Shown: piece after piece, positions 43,754 through 53,387 of the stretch
Position numbering within the stretch: the first letter of the stretch is position 1
How the letters are laid out: every line of letters begins with the position of its first letter
DNA from: Corallococcus caeni
GTDB lineage: Bacteria > Myxococcota > Myxococcia > Myxococcales > Myxococcaceae
NCBI RefSeq assembly: GCF_036245865.1
Contig: NZ_BTTW01000001.1
Span: forward strand, 930,001 to 994,000
Direction: 5' to 3'
DNA: 64,000 bases
The notes under the pieces: generated by a model
Told to the model about the DNA's origin: nothing
Database searches by the model: none
Seen by the model: the letters and a program-made list of their open reading frames with translations, nothing else
Position numbers and translations under genes: made by a program

Positions 43754-44302
43754 GTGAAACGACTCGTCCTCGCCACACTCATCGCGCTCCTGGGCGCCTG
43801 CTTCGACCCGCTCTACGAGGACCCGGCGTTGCTGGACGAGGCGTCGTGGGCCGTCTGCTGCGTGCAACGCCAGGTGGACACCTGCCGCTGCGAGGAGCCC
43901 GGCGGCTGCGAGAGGCCCTTCCGGGCCTGCGCGTCCGGCACCTGCGCGCCCTCCCCCCAGGACACCTGCACACCCGTCGCCGGCAGCCAGGACGGCGGCA
44001 ACGATGACCCCGACGGTGGCGTCAGCGGCGAAGACGCGGGCAGCCCCGACGCGGGCACCACCACCGACGCGGGCACCACCACCGACGCGGGCACCACCAC
44101 CGATGGAGGAACCAGCGTGGACGCCGGCACCGACGCGGGCGTGGACGCGGGCCCGCCGGCCCCGCCCTACGAGCCGTGTTGCGATCCGTCCACGCACCGG
44201 GTCACCACGTGCCGCTGCGCCGCCACGGGCTGCGGCTCCAGTCCTCCGTTCACGCCCTGTGCGTCCACCCGCTGCGCGCTGGCGGGAGAGTCGTGCGGGT
44301 GA
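43754..44302 (+). CDS. Cys-rich lipoprotein with duplicated module
   Basis: 182 aa, GTG start. The lipobox is LLGA-Cys. Two similar Cys modules (about 34-72 and 139-181) share CC...(V)TCRC....GC....F..C.S..CA....(D/E).C. A Thr/Asp/Gly-rich linker (DAGTTT repeated) joins them. It is probably a surface lipoprotein stabilised by disulphides. Function is not recognised. It is divergent from the ECF sigma gene across 86 bp and could be its target. It is followed after 13 bp by an MFS gene. Confidence 0.75.
   Translation: MKRLVLATLIALLGACFDPLYEDPALLDEASWAVCCVQRQVDTCRCEEPGGCERPFRACASGTCAPSPQDTCTPVAGSQDGGNDDPDGGVSGEDAGSPDAGTTTDAGTTTDAGTTTDGGTSVDAGTDAGVDAGPPAPPYEPCCDPSTHRVTTCRCAATGCGSSPPFTPCASTRCALAGESCG
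44048..44101 (+). repeat. 18-bp in-frame tandem repeat, three copies
   Basis: Unit GACGCGGGCACCACCACC, starts at 44048, 44066 and 44084, encoding DAGTTT in the lipoprotein linker. Multiples of three keep the frame. Confidence 0.9.
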
Positions 44303-44315
44303 GATACCCGCCGGG

Positions 44316-45530
44316 ATGAAGGGCACGTTCCGTTCGCTGCGCGGCTTCAACTACCGGACGTGGGCGGCCGGAGCCATCGTGTCCAACGTGGGCACGTGGA
44401 TGCAGCGCACCGCCCAGGACTGGCTCGTCCTCACCCAGCTCACCCACAACAACGCCACGGCCGTGGGCGTGGTGATGGCGCTCCAGTTCGCGCCGCAGGT
44501 GCTGCTGCTCCCCCTGACGGGCTTCGCGGCGGATCACCTGGACCGCCGCAAGCTCCTGTTCGCCACACAGGCGACCCTGGGGGCGCTGGCGCTGGGGCTG
44601 GGGCTGCTCACGCTCTGGGGGCACGTGCGGCTGTGGCACGTCGACGTGTTCGCGTTCCTCCTGGGCTGCGTCACCGCGTTCGATGCCCCCGCGCGCCAGA
44701 CGTTCGTGGCGGAGCTGGTGGGCGAGGAGGACCTCTCCAACGCCGTGGCCCTCAACTCCACCTCGTTCCACGCCGCGCGCATGCTGGGGCCCGCCATCGC
44801 GGGGGTGCTCATCTCCTGGGTGGGCTCCGGGTGGATGTTCGTCATCAACGCGGCGTCGTTCGGCGCGGTGCTCTGCTCGCTGAGCCTCCTTCGCGCGAAC
44901 GAGCTGCACGTGCGGGACCGGGCGCCAGGCACGCGTGGGGGCCTGCTGGAGGGGTTCGTCTACGTCTGGAGGCGGCCCGACCTGAAGGCGGTGCTGATCA
45001 TGTTCTTCCTCATCGGCACCTTCGGGCTCAACTTCCCCATCTTCATCTCCACCATGGCCGTGAGCGTCTTCGGCCAGGGCGCGAGCGGCTACGGGCTCCT
45101 GACGTCCATCATGGCCTTCGGCTCCGTGACGGGCGCGCTGCTCTCCGCGCGGCGCGCGCAGCCCCGCATCGGGCTGCTCGTCATCGGGGCCGCGGTGTTC
45201 GGCGCCGGGCTGATGCTCGCGGCGGTGATGCCTGCCTTTGCCCTCTTCGGCGTCATGCTCGTCGTCATCGGCGTGTCGGCGCAGACCTTCACCACCACCG
45301 CGAACAGCCTGGTGCAGCTGTCCACCGCTCCGTCGATGCGCGGGCGCGTGCTCGCCATCCTCCTGGCCATCGCGCTGGGCGGCACGCCCCTGGGGGCCCC
45401 CGTCGTAGGGTGGGTCGCGGACACGTTCGGTCCGCGCCAGGCGCTGTGCGTGGGCGCCGCGGCGGGCTTCGTCGCGGCACTCGTCGGGCTGCGCTACCGC
45501 ACGAAGGCGGCGACTTCTTCTCCAGGATGA
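44316..45530 (+). CDS. MFS transporter (MFS_3/EntS-like)
   Basis: 404 aa from the ATG at 44316. It has twelve membrane helices. SNVGTWMQRTAQDWLVLTQLT near the start and the DHLDRRKLL loop are characteristic of this exporter group. FDAPARQTFVAELV and STAPSMRGRVLAI (the second-half loop) also match. It is an inner-membrane drug/metabolite exporter, substrate unknown. It follows the Cys-rich lipoprotein by 13 bp and may be co-transcribed with it. Confidence 0.9.
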   Translation: MKGTFRSLRGFNYRTWAAGAIVSNVGTWMQRTAQDWLVLTQLTHNNATAVGVVMALQFAPQVLLLPLTGFAADHLDRRKLLFATQATLGALALGLGLLTLWGHVRLWHVDVFAFLLGCVTAFDAPARQTFVAELVGEEDLSNAVALNSTSFHAARMLGPAIAGVLISWVGSGWMFVINAASFGAVLCSLSLLRANELHVRDRAPGTRGGLLEGFVYVWRRPDLKAVLIMFFLIGTFGLNFPIFISTMAVSVFGQGASGYGLLTSIMAFGSVTGALLSARRAQPRIGLLVIGAAVFGAGLMLAAVMPAFALFGVMLVVIGVSAQTFTTTANSLVQLSTAPSMRGRVLAILLAIALGGTPLGAPVVGWVADTFGPRQALCVGAAAGFVAALVGLRYRTKAATSSPG

Positions 45531-45546
45531 CCGCGTAGAACTCGAC

Positions 45547-46410
45547 CTACGGAGCGAGGCCCGCGACCTGGCGCAGCAATTCCAGGGGCCCCAGCGCGGC
45601 GACCGCGTCGAACTGCTCGGGCGTGCGCACCAGGAGCGACCCTGCGAAGCCCAGCGCGTTGACGTTGACGCCCAGGTGCTCCGCGCGGCTGCGGGGCACG
45701 AGCAGCATCCAGTCCCGCGTGACGAGCAGGTTGTACGGCGCGTGCTCGCCCAGGCCCAGCGCCTCCCGCAGGAGCCGGTAGGCCGCCAGCATCCGCTCCC
45801 CCTGCCCCGGCGCCCCCCACGGCCCCAGGCCCGCCAGCAGGTGCGCGAACGGCAAGGACTCCGCGGCGATGACGCGGCCGGGCCCCGGCAGCGAAGGCAG
45901 CAGCGACTCCACCGGCGCGCGCAGGCCGTCCGGTCCCAGCGGCGGCACCAGTTGCAGGTGTTTGTGCCGCTGGCTCGCGCCGGCCGTCTCCCCCGCGTTG
46001 TAGAAGGCCAGCCCGTCCAGCCCCTCCAGGCACGTGGAGAGCGCGTCGAAGTCCGCGCGGGTCAGCAGCGCGTCCTGCGATTCAAAGGCCCGCGTCACCA
46101 GCAGCAGGTGGTGCTCCACGACGTTGAACTTGTTGAGCAGGCACACGTGCGCGGGCGGCACGTCCCCCAGCACGAGGTCCGGCTCCGGGTTCGCGAACGG
46201 ATTGAACGGCTCGGCGTTGGACGTCGCCGGCCGCTTGCGCTCCTTGAGCGCCACCCGCCCCAGCACGCGCACCTGGAACGTCGTGTTCGCGATGGGCAGC
46301 GTGCGCGCTTCCGTGGCGATGGGCTGGAGCGCCCCGGTCTCCAGCGCGTGCCGCGTGACGGACAGCGTGCGGGGCCACAGGGCGGCGGGCGTCAGCGGTG
46401 CGGCGTTCAC
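45547..46410 (-). CDS. Ap4A phosphorylase / ATP adenylyltransferase-like protein
   Basis: 287 aa from a GTG at 46410, with AGGAG 7 nt before it. A TTG at 46467 is the alternative. The N-terminal DUF4922-like half shows the PFNPF block and LLNKFNVVEHHLLLVT, and the HIT-like catalytic motif is QRHKHLQLVP (HxHxQ). The C-terminal half (PYNLLVTRDWMLLVPR) is typical of APA1/APA2-type enzymes, which split diadenosine tetraphosphate with phosphate. Mostly known from fungi and a subset of bacteria. It is cytoplasmic. Confidence 0.85.
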   Translation of the reverse strand: MNAAPLTPAALWPRTLSVTRHALETGALQPIATEARTLPIANTTFQVRVLGRVALKERKRPATSNAEPFNPFANPEPDLVLGDVPPAHVCLLNKFNVVEHHLLLVTRAFESQDALLTRADFDALSTCLEGLDGLAFYNAGETAGASQRHKHLQLVPPLGPDGLRAPVESLLPSLPGPGRVIAAESLPFAHLLAGLGPWGAPGQGERMLAAYRLLREALGLGEHAPYNLLVTRDWMLLVPRSRAEHLGVNVNALGFAGSLLVRTPEQFDAVAALGPLELLRQVAGLAP

Positions 46411-46503
46411 GGGCGGGCTCCTGACGTGGGGCCTGGAGTCTGTGCCGTCCGGCGCCGCCAGCGTCAACCCGTCTTCGGTAGGAGAAGCGCCGCGATGTCC
46501 GCC

Positions 46504-47946
46504 TCAGCGCGGAGGGCGGAAGACGTACTGGTACTCCGGTGACGGGCTGCCGGGCGGGTACTGGGCGTCCATGAAGGCGACGTGCGCGTGGTGGGTGATG
46601 AGCACGTCCTGGAGGCTGTCGTAGAGCACCACCACGTTCGTGGCCTTGCCGGTGGGGTCCAGGTCCACGCGCACCTTCAGGTTGCCCTTGAGGTCCGGCT
46701 TCTCCATCAGGTGCTCCAGGTACAGCGCCACCAGCCCCAGCGACACGCGGTCGTAGATCTGCTCCACCGTGCCCTTCGCGGGCGCCGCGGGCAGCCGTAG
46801 CTTCTTGGCGAGCTGCGCGGCCTCCTCCGCCGCCTCCGGCACGGGCCGCTCCGGGGCGGCGAGCGCCGCGCGGTACGCCGCCACGGCCTCGAAGTAGCGC
46901 TCCTGCTTGAGCAGGAGCCGCGCCCGCCGCACCTGGATGTCCGCGCGCTCCGGAGCCAGCGCCGCCGCCTGGTCCAGGCGCGCCTCGGTGCCGGCCGCGT
47001 CCTGCTTGCCTTCCGCCAGCGTCGCCAGCCGCAAGAGCGGCTCCGGATCCTTCGGCGTCGCGGCGGCCAAGCGCACCAGCGCCTTCGCCTCGTCCTCCGG
47101 GCGGTTCAACTCCACGTTGAGCCGCACCCACGTGGCGAGCACCGCGGGCTCCGCGCCCCCGAGCGTCGCGTAGCGCTCCAGCATCTTCACCGCCTGCGCC
47201 TTGTCCCCCGCGGCGAGCCACGCGTCCGCCTGCCGCCGGTGCGCCTCGCGGTCGTGCGGCTGGAGCGCGACGAGCAGCGCCCCGGCCTCCGCGCCCGCCT
47301 TCGCGTCACCCGCCTCGCGGGCCAGCCGCGACAACACCTGGAGCGCCTCCGGCTGCTCGGGCCACTGCTTCACCGAGCGGACCAGCAGCGCCCGCGCCTC
47401 GGCCGCGCCCCCGGGCCGGCCCGCCAGGAGCAGCGCCAGGTCGGTGCGGAAGCGCGGCACGTCCAGCTTCGCCAGCGCCTCGCGCAGCCGGGCCTCGGCT
47501 TCCGGAGCCTTGCCTTCCGCCTGGAGGCGCAGCCCGTCCGCCCACAGCGCGGGCGCGAAGCCGGGCACCACCTTGCGCGCGGTCTCCAGCGGCGCGGCCG
47601 CGTCCTTCAGCATGCCCCAGCGCACGTACACCAGCCCCATGCCCACGTGCGGCCACGGGTTCTCCGGGTACACCACCGCCAGCGCCTTGAACTCGGCGAA
47701 GCTCTCGTCGGAGGGCAGCGCGAGGAAGGCCCGGTACACCCGGGGCATCGGATCCCTGGGCGCCTTCGCTTCCTGTGCGTCCAGCTCCGTGCGCAGCGTG
47801 CTGGGGCTGCCCTGGACGCGCGCCGTGTCCATCCGCTGGAGCATCGCCATCCCCTCCGCGGCCGGGGCGGGCACCGGACGGGCGGCAGCCGCCGGGAGCG
47901 CGCACAGCACGGACAGCAGCAGGCACGTCAGGACACGGGACGTCAT
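46504..47946 (-). CDS. Exported TPR protein
   Basis: 480 aa with a signal peptide (about 1-22, ending PAAAA). TPR-like helices run from about 60 to 385 (EAEARLREALAKLDVPRFRTDLALLL, EAVAAYRAALAAPERP). A C-terminal beta-type segment LKGNLKVRVDLDPTGKATNVVVLYDSLQDVLITHHAHV resembles the second half of TonB/AgmX-type C-terminal domains and could mediate attachment to an envelope partner. Function is unassigned. Confidence 0.8.
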   Translation of the reverse strand: MTSRVLTCLLLSVLCALPAAAARPVPAPAAEGMAMLQRMDTARVQGSPSTLRTELDAQEAKAPRDPMPRVYRAFLALPSDESFAEFKALAVVYPENPWPHVGMGLVYVRWGMLKDAAAPLETARKVVPGFAPALWADGLRLQAEGKAPEAEARLREALAKLDVPRFRTDLALLLAGRPGGAAEARALLVRSVKQWPEQPEALQVLSRLAREAGDAKAGAEAGALLVALQPHDREAHRRQADAWLAAGDKAQAVKMLERYATLGGAEPAVLATWVRLNVELNRPEDEAKALVRLAAATPKDPEPLLRLATLAEGKQDAAGTEARLDQAAALAPERADIQVRRARLLLKQERYFEAVAAYRAALAAPERPVPEAAEEAAQLAKKLRLPAAPAKGTVEQIYDRVSLGLVALYLEHLMEKPDLKGNLKVRVDLDPTGKATNVVVLYDSLQDVLITHHAHVAFMDAQYPPGSPSPEYQYVFRPPR

Positions 47947-48186
47947 CGGAGCTTGCGGGGGAGCCTGAGGGGAGCCGGGGGAGCCTGGACGCTACCAGAT
48001 GCCCGCGCCCGGCGACGCCTGGGAGTGTTTACACCGCTTGCTTGAATTACACGGACACGCGCGATGTTTCACGCGCGCGGGAACGGGACGGAATGGCCCT
48101 GGAGGGCGAGCGCGCTTTCGGGCGTTGGACGCCACCCGGGCGGTAGGTCTTGACCAGAACCAGCGGTGCTGGGCGGAATGGCCCCC

Positions 48187-48747
48187 ATGGCCACCGCCGA
48201 GAAACTCGTATTCCCGACCATCGTCGAAGGACTCTTCGTCCGGGGACTTTCCGGGAAGGTGCCCTTCGCCCTCAAGGAGCAGCTGCGCAAGGAGGGCCTG
48301 GACCTGGACCGGCCCCTGCAGCCGGCGTACTCGCTGGACACGTGGACGCGCTGCGTGGCGCTGACGGCGAAGGCGCTGCACCCGGAGCAGCCGGAGCAGG
48401 TGGCGTGGCGGATGCTGGGCGAGCGGATGATCGACGGCTACCGCGACACGATGGTGGGCCGGGCGCTCTTGGGCGTGCTGCGGCTCATCGGGCCCAAGCG
48501 GATGCTCTTGCGCACGCAGCACAGCTTCCGCACCGGCAACAACTACACCGAGGTGCGCATCACCGAGCGCGGCGAGCGCGAGGCGGACCTGTGGCTCAAC
48601 GAGCCCGGCCTGCTGCGCTACTTCAAGCAGGGCGTGATGCTGGCCACGGTGCGCGCCGCCAGCGGCCCCGCCACGCAGGTGGACGTGGTCCAGTTCGACG
48701 ACGACAGCGTCACCTACCGCGTGTCCTGGGGCGCCCCCGGATCCTGA
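48187..48747 (+). CDS. DUF2378 family protein
   Basis: 186 aa from the ATG at 48187. GTG 48166 or ATG 48178 are possible. The pattern FPTIVEGLFVRGLSGKV, GLDLDRPLQPAYSLDTWTRC, RMLGERMIDGYRDTMVGRA and HSFRTGNNYTEVRI is DUF2378 (TIGR02265). This is a family expanded in Myxococcus relatives with no assigned function. It is soluble and single-domain. The family itself is one of the better organism markers in this window. Confidence 0.9.
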   Translation: MATAEKLVFPTIVEGLFVRGLSGKVPFALKEQLRKEGLDLDRPLQPAYSLDTWTRCVALTAKALHPEQPEQVAWRMLGERMIDGYRDTMVGRALLGVLRLIGPKRMLLRTQHSFRTGNNYTEVRITERGEREADLWLNEPGLLRYFKQGVMLATVRAASGPATQVDVVQFDDDSVTYRVSWGAPGS

Positions 48748-48880
48748 GTCCGCGCGAGGCTTCCCTCGTCGGATCCGCGACCCCGGGGCCTCTTGCTCGC
48801 ACCGGGCCCCATCTGCCAGCGTGAAGGCCTGGGCGCGGTGTCCGGGCCGTGAACGGCCGCGCAAGAGGGGGCTTCATCCA

Positions 48881-49966
48881 ATGCCGTCGAGCGAGCGCGC
48901 CAACCTGCCGCGCTGGAACGGTCATCAGCGGGGGTTCTTCGAGATCTGGTTCCTGGTGGTGCTCGACCCGGGCGGAGACCGTGCCTGGTGGTTGCGCTAC
49001 ACCCTGTTCACCCCCGCCCCGGGCAGCGGCGGCGAGCCTCGCGCCACGATGTGGGCGGCGGCGTTCGACTGCGCGTCGAAGGACAGGCCCGCGGTGGCGC
49101 TCAAGGCCATCCACCCGGCCTCCGCCTTCACGGCGCTGCCCTCCGGCGGCGTGCGCATCGCGGACTCGGAGCTGACGCCCGGCCACTGCCACGGACAGGT
49201 GGCCAGCGGTGGACACGCCATCGCGTGGGACCTGCGCTTCCAGGGCGGAAGCCCCGGGCCGGTGCGCCGCGAGCCGCGCGGCACCGCGCTCCTGCCCCTG
49301 CCCACGCACGTCACCCACGTGCACGACGACGTCACCTTCGAGGGCACGGTGACGGTGGACGGCGAGCGCATCGACGTGAAGGGCGCGCCCGGCCTGCAGA
49401 AGCACCTGTGGGGCCACCGGCGGCTGGAGGAGCTGACGTGGCTGTACTGCCCGCGCTTCCGCGAGGACCCGGCCGCGCGGCTGGAGGTCATGGCGGTGCG
49501 CGCGAAGCGCAAGCGGGGCCACCCCCAGCTGTCGCCCATCTACCTGCGCACGCGCGACACCGAGCACACGTTCCACGAGATGCCCCACGTGCTGCTATCG
49601 AGCGTGACGTCGCCCGCGTCCGGCGAGCTGACCTTCCGCGCCGCGTCCGCCACCGTGGCCATGGAGGGCCGCGCGTGGTGCGACCCGCGCACGCTGGTGG
49701 GCTACGCGTACCGCGACCCCACGGGCTGGGACGTGCTGGTGGCCCAGAGCGACGTGGCCCGGTGCGAGGTGCAGCTCTTCTCCCGCCCGCATCCGCTCGC
49801 GGCGTGGAGGCCCACGCAGAAGCTCACGTCCACCGTGGGCGCGCTGGAGTTCCACGGCCCGGAGCCGATGCCGGGCGTGCGCTACATCCCGTGGGACGGC
49901 ACCGCGCTCGAAGCGGAGGACGCGCCCGGCGACTCCGAGGACGAACCGGCCCTGGGAACGGGCTGA
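48881..49966 (+). CDS. Hypothetical protein, possibly AttH/CrtC-like
   Basis: 361 aa from the ATG at 48881, with AGAGGGGG before it. It is beta-rich and soluble with no signal peptide. WNGHQRGFFEIWFLVVLDPGGDRAWWLRYTLF resembles the start of AttH/hydroxyneurosporene synthase-like lipocalin folds. Strong aromatic content (KHLWGHRRLEELTWLYCPRF) could form a ligand cavity. The resemblance is weak and I do not assign a reaction. Confidence 0.6.
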   Translation: MPSSERANLPRWNGHQRGFFEIWFLVVLDPGGDRAWWLRYTLFTPAPGSGGEPRATMWAAAFDCASKDRPAVALKAIHPASAFTALPSGGVRIADSELTPGHCHGQVASGGHAIAWDLRFQGGSPGPVRREPRGTALLPLPTHVTHVHDDVTFEGTVTVDGERIDVKGAPGLQKHLWGHRRLEELTWLYCPRFREDPAARLEVMAVRAKRKRGHPQLSPIYLRTRDTEHTFHEMPHVLLSSVTSPASGELTFRAASATVAMEGRAWCDPRTLVGYAYRDPTGWDVLVAQSDVARCEVQLFSRPHPLAAWRPTQKLTSTVGALEFHGPEPMPGVRYIPWDGTALEAEDAPGDSEDEPALGTG

Positions 49967-50116
49967 AGCCAGGGACGCCTGCCCCGGCCTTCCGGGAGGG
50001 AGGGGCTCGCGGGCCCGGGCCCGTGGCGCCGTCCGCTCATCGGGGGGAGGAGCCTCCCCTGGCTGTGGAGGGGGACGGCCGTGGCCACCCTCTGGGGTGC
50101 GGCCCGACGCTCCCCC

Positions 50117-52264
50117 ATGCCCTATCACCGGATGCTGAGACACCTCCAGTCGCTCTTCCGGGTGGAGCCCGGGAGACCGGCCCTGTGGGCGGGCATCCGG
50201 GCCGCCGTCGCCACCGCCCTGCCCCTGTGTCTGTCCTTCCTGCTCACGGTGCCCGAAGCCGGCTGGGCGGGCCTCACGGGCCTGCTCGTCACGCTCGCGG
50301 ACAAGGGCGGCTCCTACCGCGTGCGGGCGCGCGTCATGGGCGCGGTGACGGTGCTGGGGTCGCTGGTCGGCATGCTCGCCGCGCCCGCGGGCCACACGTA
50401 CCTGGTGGACGCCACGCTGCTGCTCGTGGGCGTCACGGCGGCGAACTTCGCGCGCTGCTACGGTGAGACGGCGGGCTCCGTGGGGGGACAGCTCGCCGTC
50501 ATCTTCGTCGTGTCGCTGGGGGCGCCCGCGGCCTCGCTGCGGGAGGCGGTGCTGCGCGGGGCCGCGCTGCTCCTGGGGGGCCTGTGGGCGATGGCGCTGT
50601 CGCTGCTGCTGTGGCCGCTGAGGCCCTACCGCCCCGCGCGCCGGGCGGTGGCGCGCGTATACGCGGGGCTCGCGACCGCGGCGGAGGAGCTGCGCGGGGC
50701 GACGCTGGAGGGGGCCACGCCCGACGCCTGGGCGGAAGGGCTGAAGCGCCATGGGGGCATCCGCCCGGAAATCGAACGGGCGCGCGGCGTGCTCGCGGCC
50801 ACGCGGCGCGGGAGGCCGGACGAGACCCAGCGCGGCGAGCACCTGCTGGTGCTGGTGGAGCTGGCGGAGCCGATGGTGGCGCTGCTCAGCGCCCTGGCGG
50901 AGGCGATGCAGGTGGTGGGGCGCGACCCGCACCTGTACGCGACGCGCGAGCGCGTGGCGCGGCTGTGCGAGGCCTTCGCCGCGATGGACCTGTGGGTGGC
51001 GCGGGCGCTGGTGCAGGAGCGCAACGAGGGAATGCGCGCCCCGCCCGGCCTGCCCCTCGGGCCCCGGCGCAGGCGGCAGCCAGCGAGGATGGCCGCGCCG
51101 GCGGTGCGGCGCACCACGGAGGGGCCGCTGTCCACGCACGTCGCCACGCTGCTGGACCGGCTGCGCGAGTACGCGGGCGTGGCGCACGAGACGGCGTCCG
51201 GCCTGCTCTTCGGCGACCCGGTGTCGGCGCGTGGCAGGGGGACGGTGGGCGGCGCGAAGCAAGCGCCGGGGCGCTCCCCGTGGCAGCCGATTCGGGACCA
51301 CCTGCACCGGAACTCGGTGGTGCTGCGGCACGCGCTGCGCACGGGGATGGTGGCCACGGCGGCGCTGGGGCTGACGCGGGCGTTGCAGGTGGGCGACGCG
51401 CACTGGGTGAGCCTCGTGGTCATCTCCATCCTCCAGCCCTACGCGGGCAGCACGGAGGAGCGCGTGCTCCAGCGCACGCTGGGGACGCTGGTGGGCGCGA
51501 GCCTGGCGGCGCTCATCGCGACCACGGTGCACACGCCGCCGCTGATGATTGGCGTCATCAGCGGGCTGACGGCCATCTCCGTGGCGCTGCTGCCGCTGAA
51601 CTTCGGCGCGTTCCAGGTCCTGCTCACGCCGGACTACCTCCTGATGGCCACGCTCAGCTCCGGGGACTGGACGGTGGCGTCGCAGCGCACGCTGGGCGTG
51701 CTCATCGCGGGGGCGCTGGCGCTGGTGGGCTCGTGGACGTTGTGGCCCAGCCCGGAGCGCCGCCGCTTCCCGGACGCGGCGGCCTCCGCCCTGCGCGCGG
51801 ACGGGAAGTACCTGCAACAGCTGGCCACGCACCGCAGCGGCACGGAGCCGGCGGTGAACGAGGAGCGCCGCCACCTGGACCAGGCGCTGCTGGAGGCGGA
51901 GTCCTCCTTCCAGCGGTTGATGACGGAGTACCGGGGCCCGCCCTGGCACCTGGAGCCGGGCATGGCGCTGCTCACCTACGCGCGGAGGTTCGCGCTGGCG
52001 GTGACGGCGCTGGGCACGGGGCGCTTCGAAGGGAGGACGACGTCGGTGCTGCCGCAGCAACTGGCGCAGCGGGCCAGCGACAGCCTGGAGCTGCTCGCCC
52101 GCGCGTTGCAGGAGCGGCGCGAACCCCCGCCCCTCCCGGCCCTGGCGCTGCCGCGCACGAGCGATGATCCGGTGCTGGGAGCGCTGCTGGAGCGCGTGCC
52201 CCGGCAGCTGGGCATCCTGCACGGCGCGGTGGCGAGGATCAGCGAGGACCCGTCGCTGCGCTGA
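50117..52264 (+). CDS. FUSC family (aromatic acid exporter-like) membrane protein
   Basis: 715 aa from the ATG at 50117 (GTG 50081 would add 12). Two membrane blocks of about six helices each, at about 30-165 and 410-540, flank a soluble domain. The second block has THWVSLVVIS-like FUSC text (DAHWVSLVVISILQPYAGSTEERVLQRTLGTLVGA). It is related to AaeB/YccS efflux proteins. No AaeA-type partner is next to it. A 7-bp palindrome pair (GGGGAGG-AG-CCTCCCC, 50044-50059) lies upstream. Its 3' end overlaps the convergent lipoprotein gene by 26 bp. Confidence 0.88.
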   Translation: MPYHRMLRHLQSLFRVEPGRPALWAGIRAAVATALPLCLSFLLTVPEAGWAGLTGLLVTLADKGGSYRVRARVMGAVTVLGSLVGMLAAPAGHTYLVDATLLLVGVTAANFARCYGETAGSVGGQLAVIFVVSLGAPAASLREAVLRGAALLLGGLWAMALSLLLWPLRPYRPARRAVARVYAGLATAAEELRGATLEGATPDAWAEGLKRHGGIRPEIERARGVLAATRRGRPDETQRGEHLLVLVELAEPMVALLSALAEAMQVVGRDPHLYATRERVARLCEAFAAMDLWVARALVQERNEGMRAPPGLPLGPRRRRQPARMAAPAVRRTTEGPLSTHVATLLDRLREYAGVAHETASGLLFGDPVSARGRGTVGGAKQAPGRSPWQPIRDHLHRNSVVLRHALRTGMVATAALGLTRALQVGDAHWVSLVVISILQPYAGSTEERVLQRTLGTLVGASLAALIATTVHTPPLMIGVISGLTAISVALLPLNFGAFQVLLTPDYLLMATLSSGDWTVASQRTLGVLIAGALALVGSWTLWPSPERRRFPDAAASALRADGKYLQQLATHRSGTEPAVNEERRHLDQALLEAESSFQRLMTEYRGPPWHLEPGMALLTYARRFALAVTALGTGRFEGRTTSVLPQQLAQRASDSLELLARALQERREPPPLPALALPRTSDDPVLGALLERVPRQLGILHGAVARISEDPSLR

Positions 52265-53387
52265 CGGCCTTGGGAGCGGCGCAGCCGGACTGGTAGTCCC
52301 GGAGCTTGCGCTGGAAGCGCTCCCGCTCCTGCGCGGGCCACTCCGCGGGCAGCAGGTCCACGGCCTTCTGCTGTTCCGCCAGCGCTTCGGGGCACTGGTT
52401 CAGCCCGAAGTGCGCGGCGGCGGCGGTCTCCAGCACGTAGGGGTTGGGATGCTCCCCCATCACGGAGCGGCGGAGCGCGGGGCGCAGCGCCATCAGGGCC
52501 GCCGCGTATTGCCCGGCCTGCACGCGGAGCCAGGCCATCTCCGTCGCCGTCCACTGGAATCTGGGGGCCAGGGCATGGGCCTGTGCGAGCACCTTCGGGT
52601 AGTCCGGATCCTCCGGCGTGTGGACGGCGAGCTGCATGGCGAGGTTGGTCCAGGCCCCGCCGCTCTGGGGGAAATGGGCCACCCGCAGCCGCGCCCAGCC
52701 CAGCCTCTGCTCCAGCGAAAGCTCATCATCGGCGGGGCCTCCATAGCGGAGGTTGAAGGTAAAGGCATACGAGGTGGACGCGGCGTGTCCCGCCAGGGTC
52801 CAAGGCCGGTAACGGCTTTCCCCCAGCTGCGCGATGAGGTGTTGAGAGGGGTGCCCGGAGCCATCCTCGATGACCTGACAGTCCCGCACGCGCCCATCCA
52901 GGCCGATGCGGCATTGCAGGACAACCACGGCGTACTCGCTCCGGAAGGACAGGCTTCTCTCCTTGGGGTGGGTCACCCAGCCCTGGATCCGGGCCGGCGG
53001 GAGGTTCTGCTCCTTCAGGAACTGGCACGCCGGCTCATGGTCCGCGTCGCATGCCGCATGGAGGTCGCCCAAGGCCTGGACGATCTGGGCCTCGGTGGGC
53101 TTCCCTGCCAGGGTCTGGACGGCGTCGTTGAAGACCCCTGGCGCCTGTCCGGCCTCCAGCTCCAGGACCGGAGCCTCCAGGGAGGTCCCCGAGGAGATGC
53201 CACCAGCGAGGACCGGGTTTCGCGCCACCCGTTGCTCGTAGGAGGCCGGGTCCCGCAGGAAGGCTTCCATGGCCAATGCCAGATGACCATGGCTCGCCGC
53301 CGGTGGCGGCAGGTCGGACGGGCGCAGCCGGTGCGCACAGCCGGTGGGGACCACCAGCAGGAAAAGAAAGAGCAGAGGCCAACGCAT
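52239..53387 (-). CDS. Lipoprotein with TonB-C-like and TPR segments
   Basis: 382 aa from the ATG at 53387. The lipobox is VPTG-Cys. A TonB-C-like segment sits in the middle (about 160-235): EYAVVVLQCRIGLDGRVRDCQVIEDGSGHPS, with RYRPW. TPR-like helices follow at about 245-355, where TonB-C is normally terminal. It probably belongs to the outer or inner membrane and may transduce contact with a partner. Function is unassigned. It overlaps the end of the FUSC gene. Confidence 0.78.
   Translation of the reverse strand: MRWPLLFLFLLVVPTGCAHRLRPSDLPPPAASHGHLALAMEAFLRDPASYEQRVARNPVLAGGISSGTSLEAPVLELEAGQAPGVFNDAVQTLAGKPTEAQIVQALGDLHAACDADHEPACQFLKEQNLPPARIQGWVTHPKERSLSFRSEYAVVVLQCRIGLDGRVRDCQVIEDGSGHPSQHLIAQLGESRYRPWTLAGHAASTSYAFTFNLRYGGPADDELSLEQRLGWARLRVAHFPQSGGAWTNLAMQLAVHTPEDPDYPKVLAQAHALAPRFQWTATEMAWLRVQAGQYAAALMALRPALRRSVMGEHPNPYVLETAAAAHFGLNQCPEALAEQQKAVDLLPAEWPAQERERFQRKLRDYQSGCAAPKAVSAATGPR

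Noticed and set aside
49595-52222. Long open frame on the minus strand under the FUSC gene
   Set aside because: Its text is Arg/Ala/His-rich shadow sequence opposite a gene with clear membrane helices and family motifs; it has no recognisable domain.
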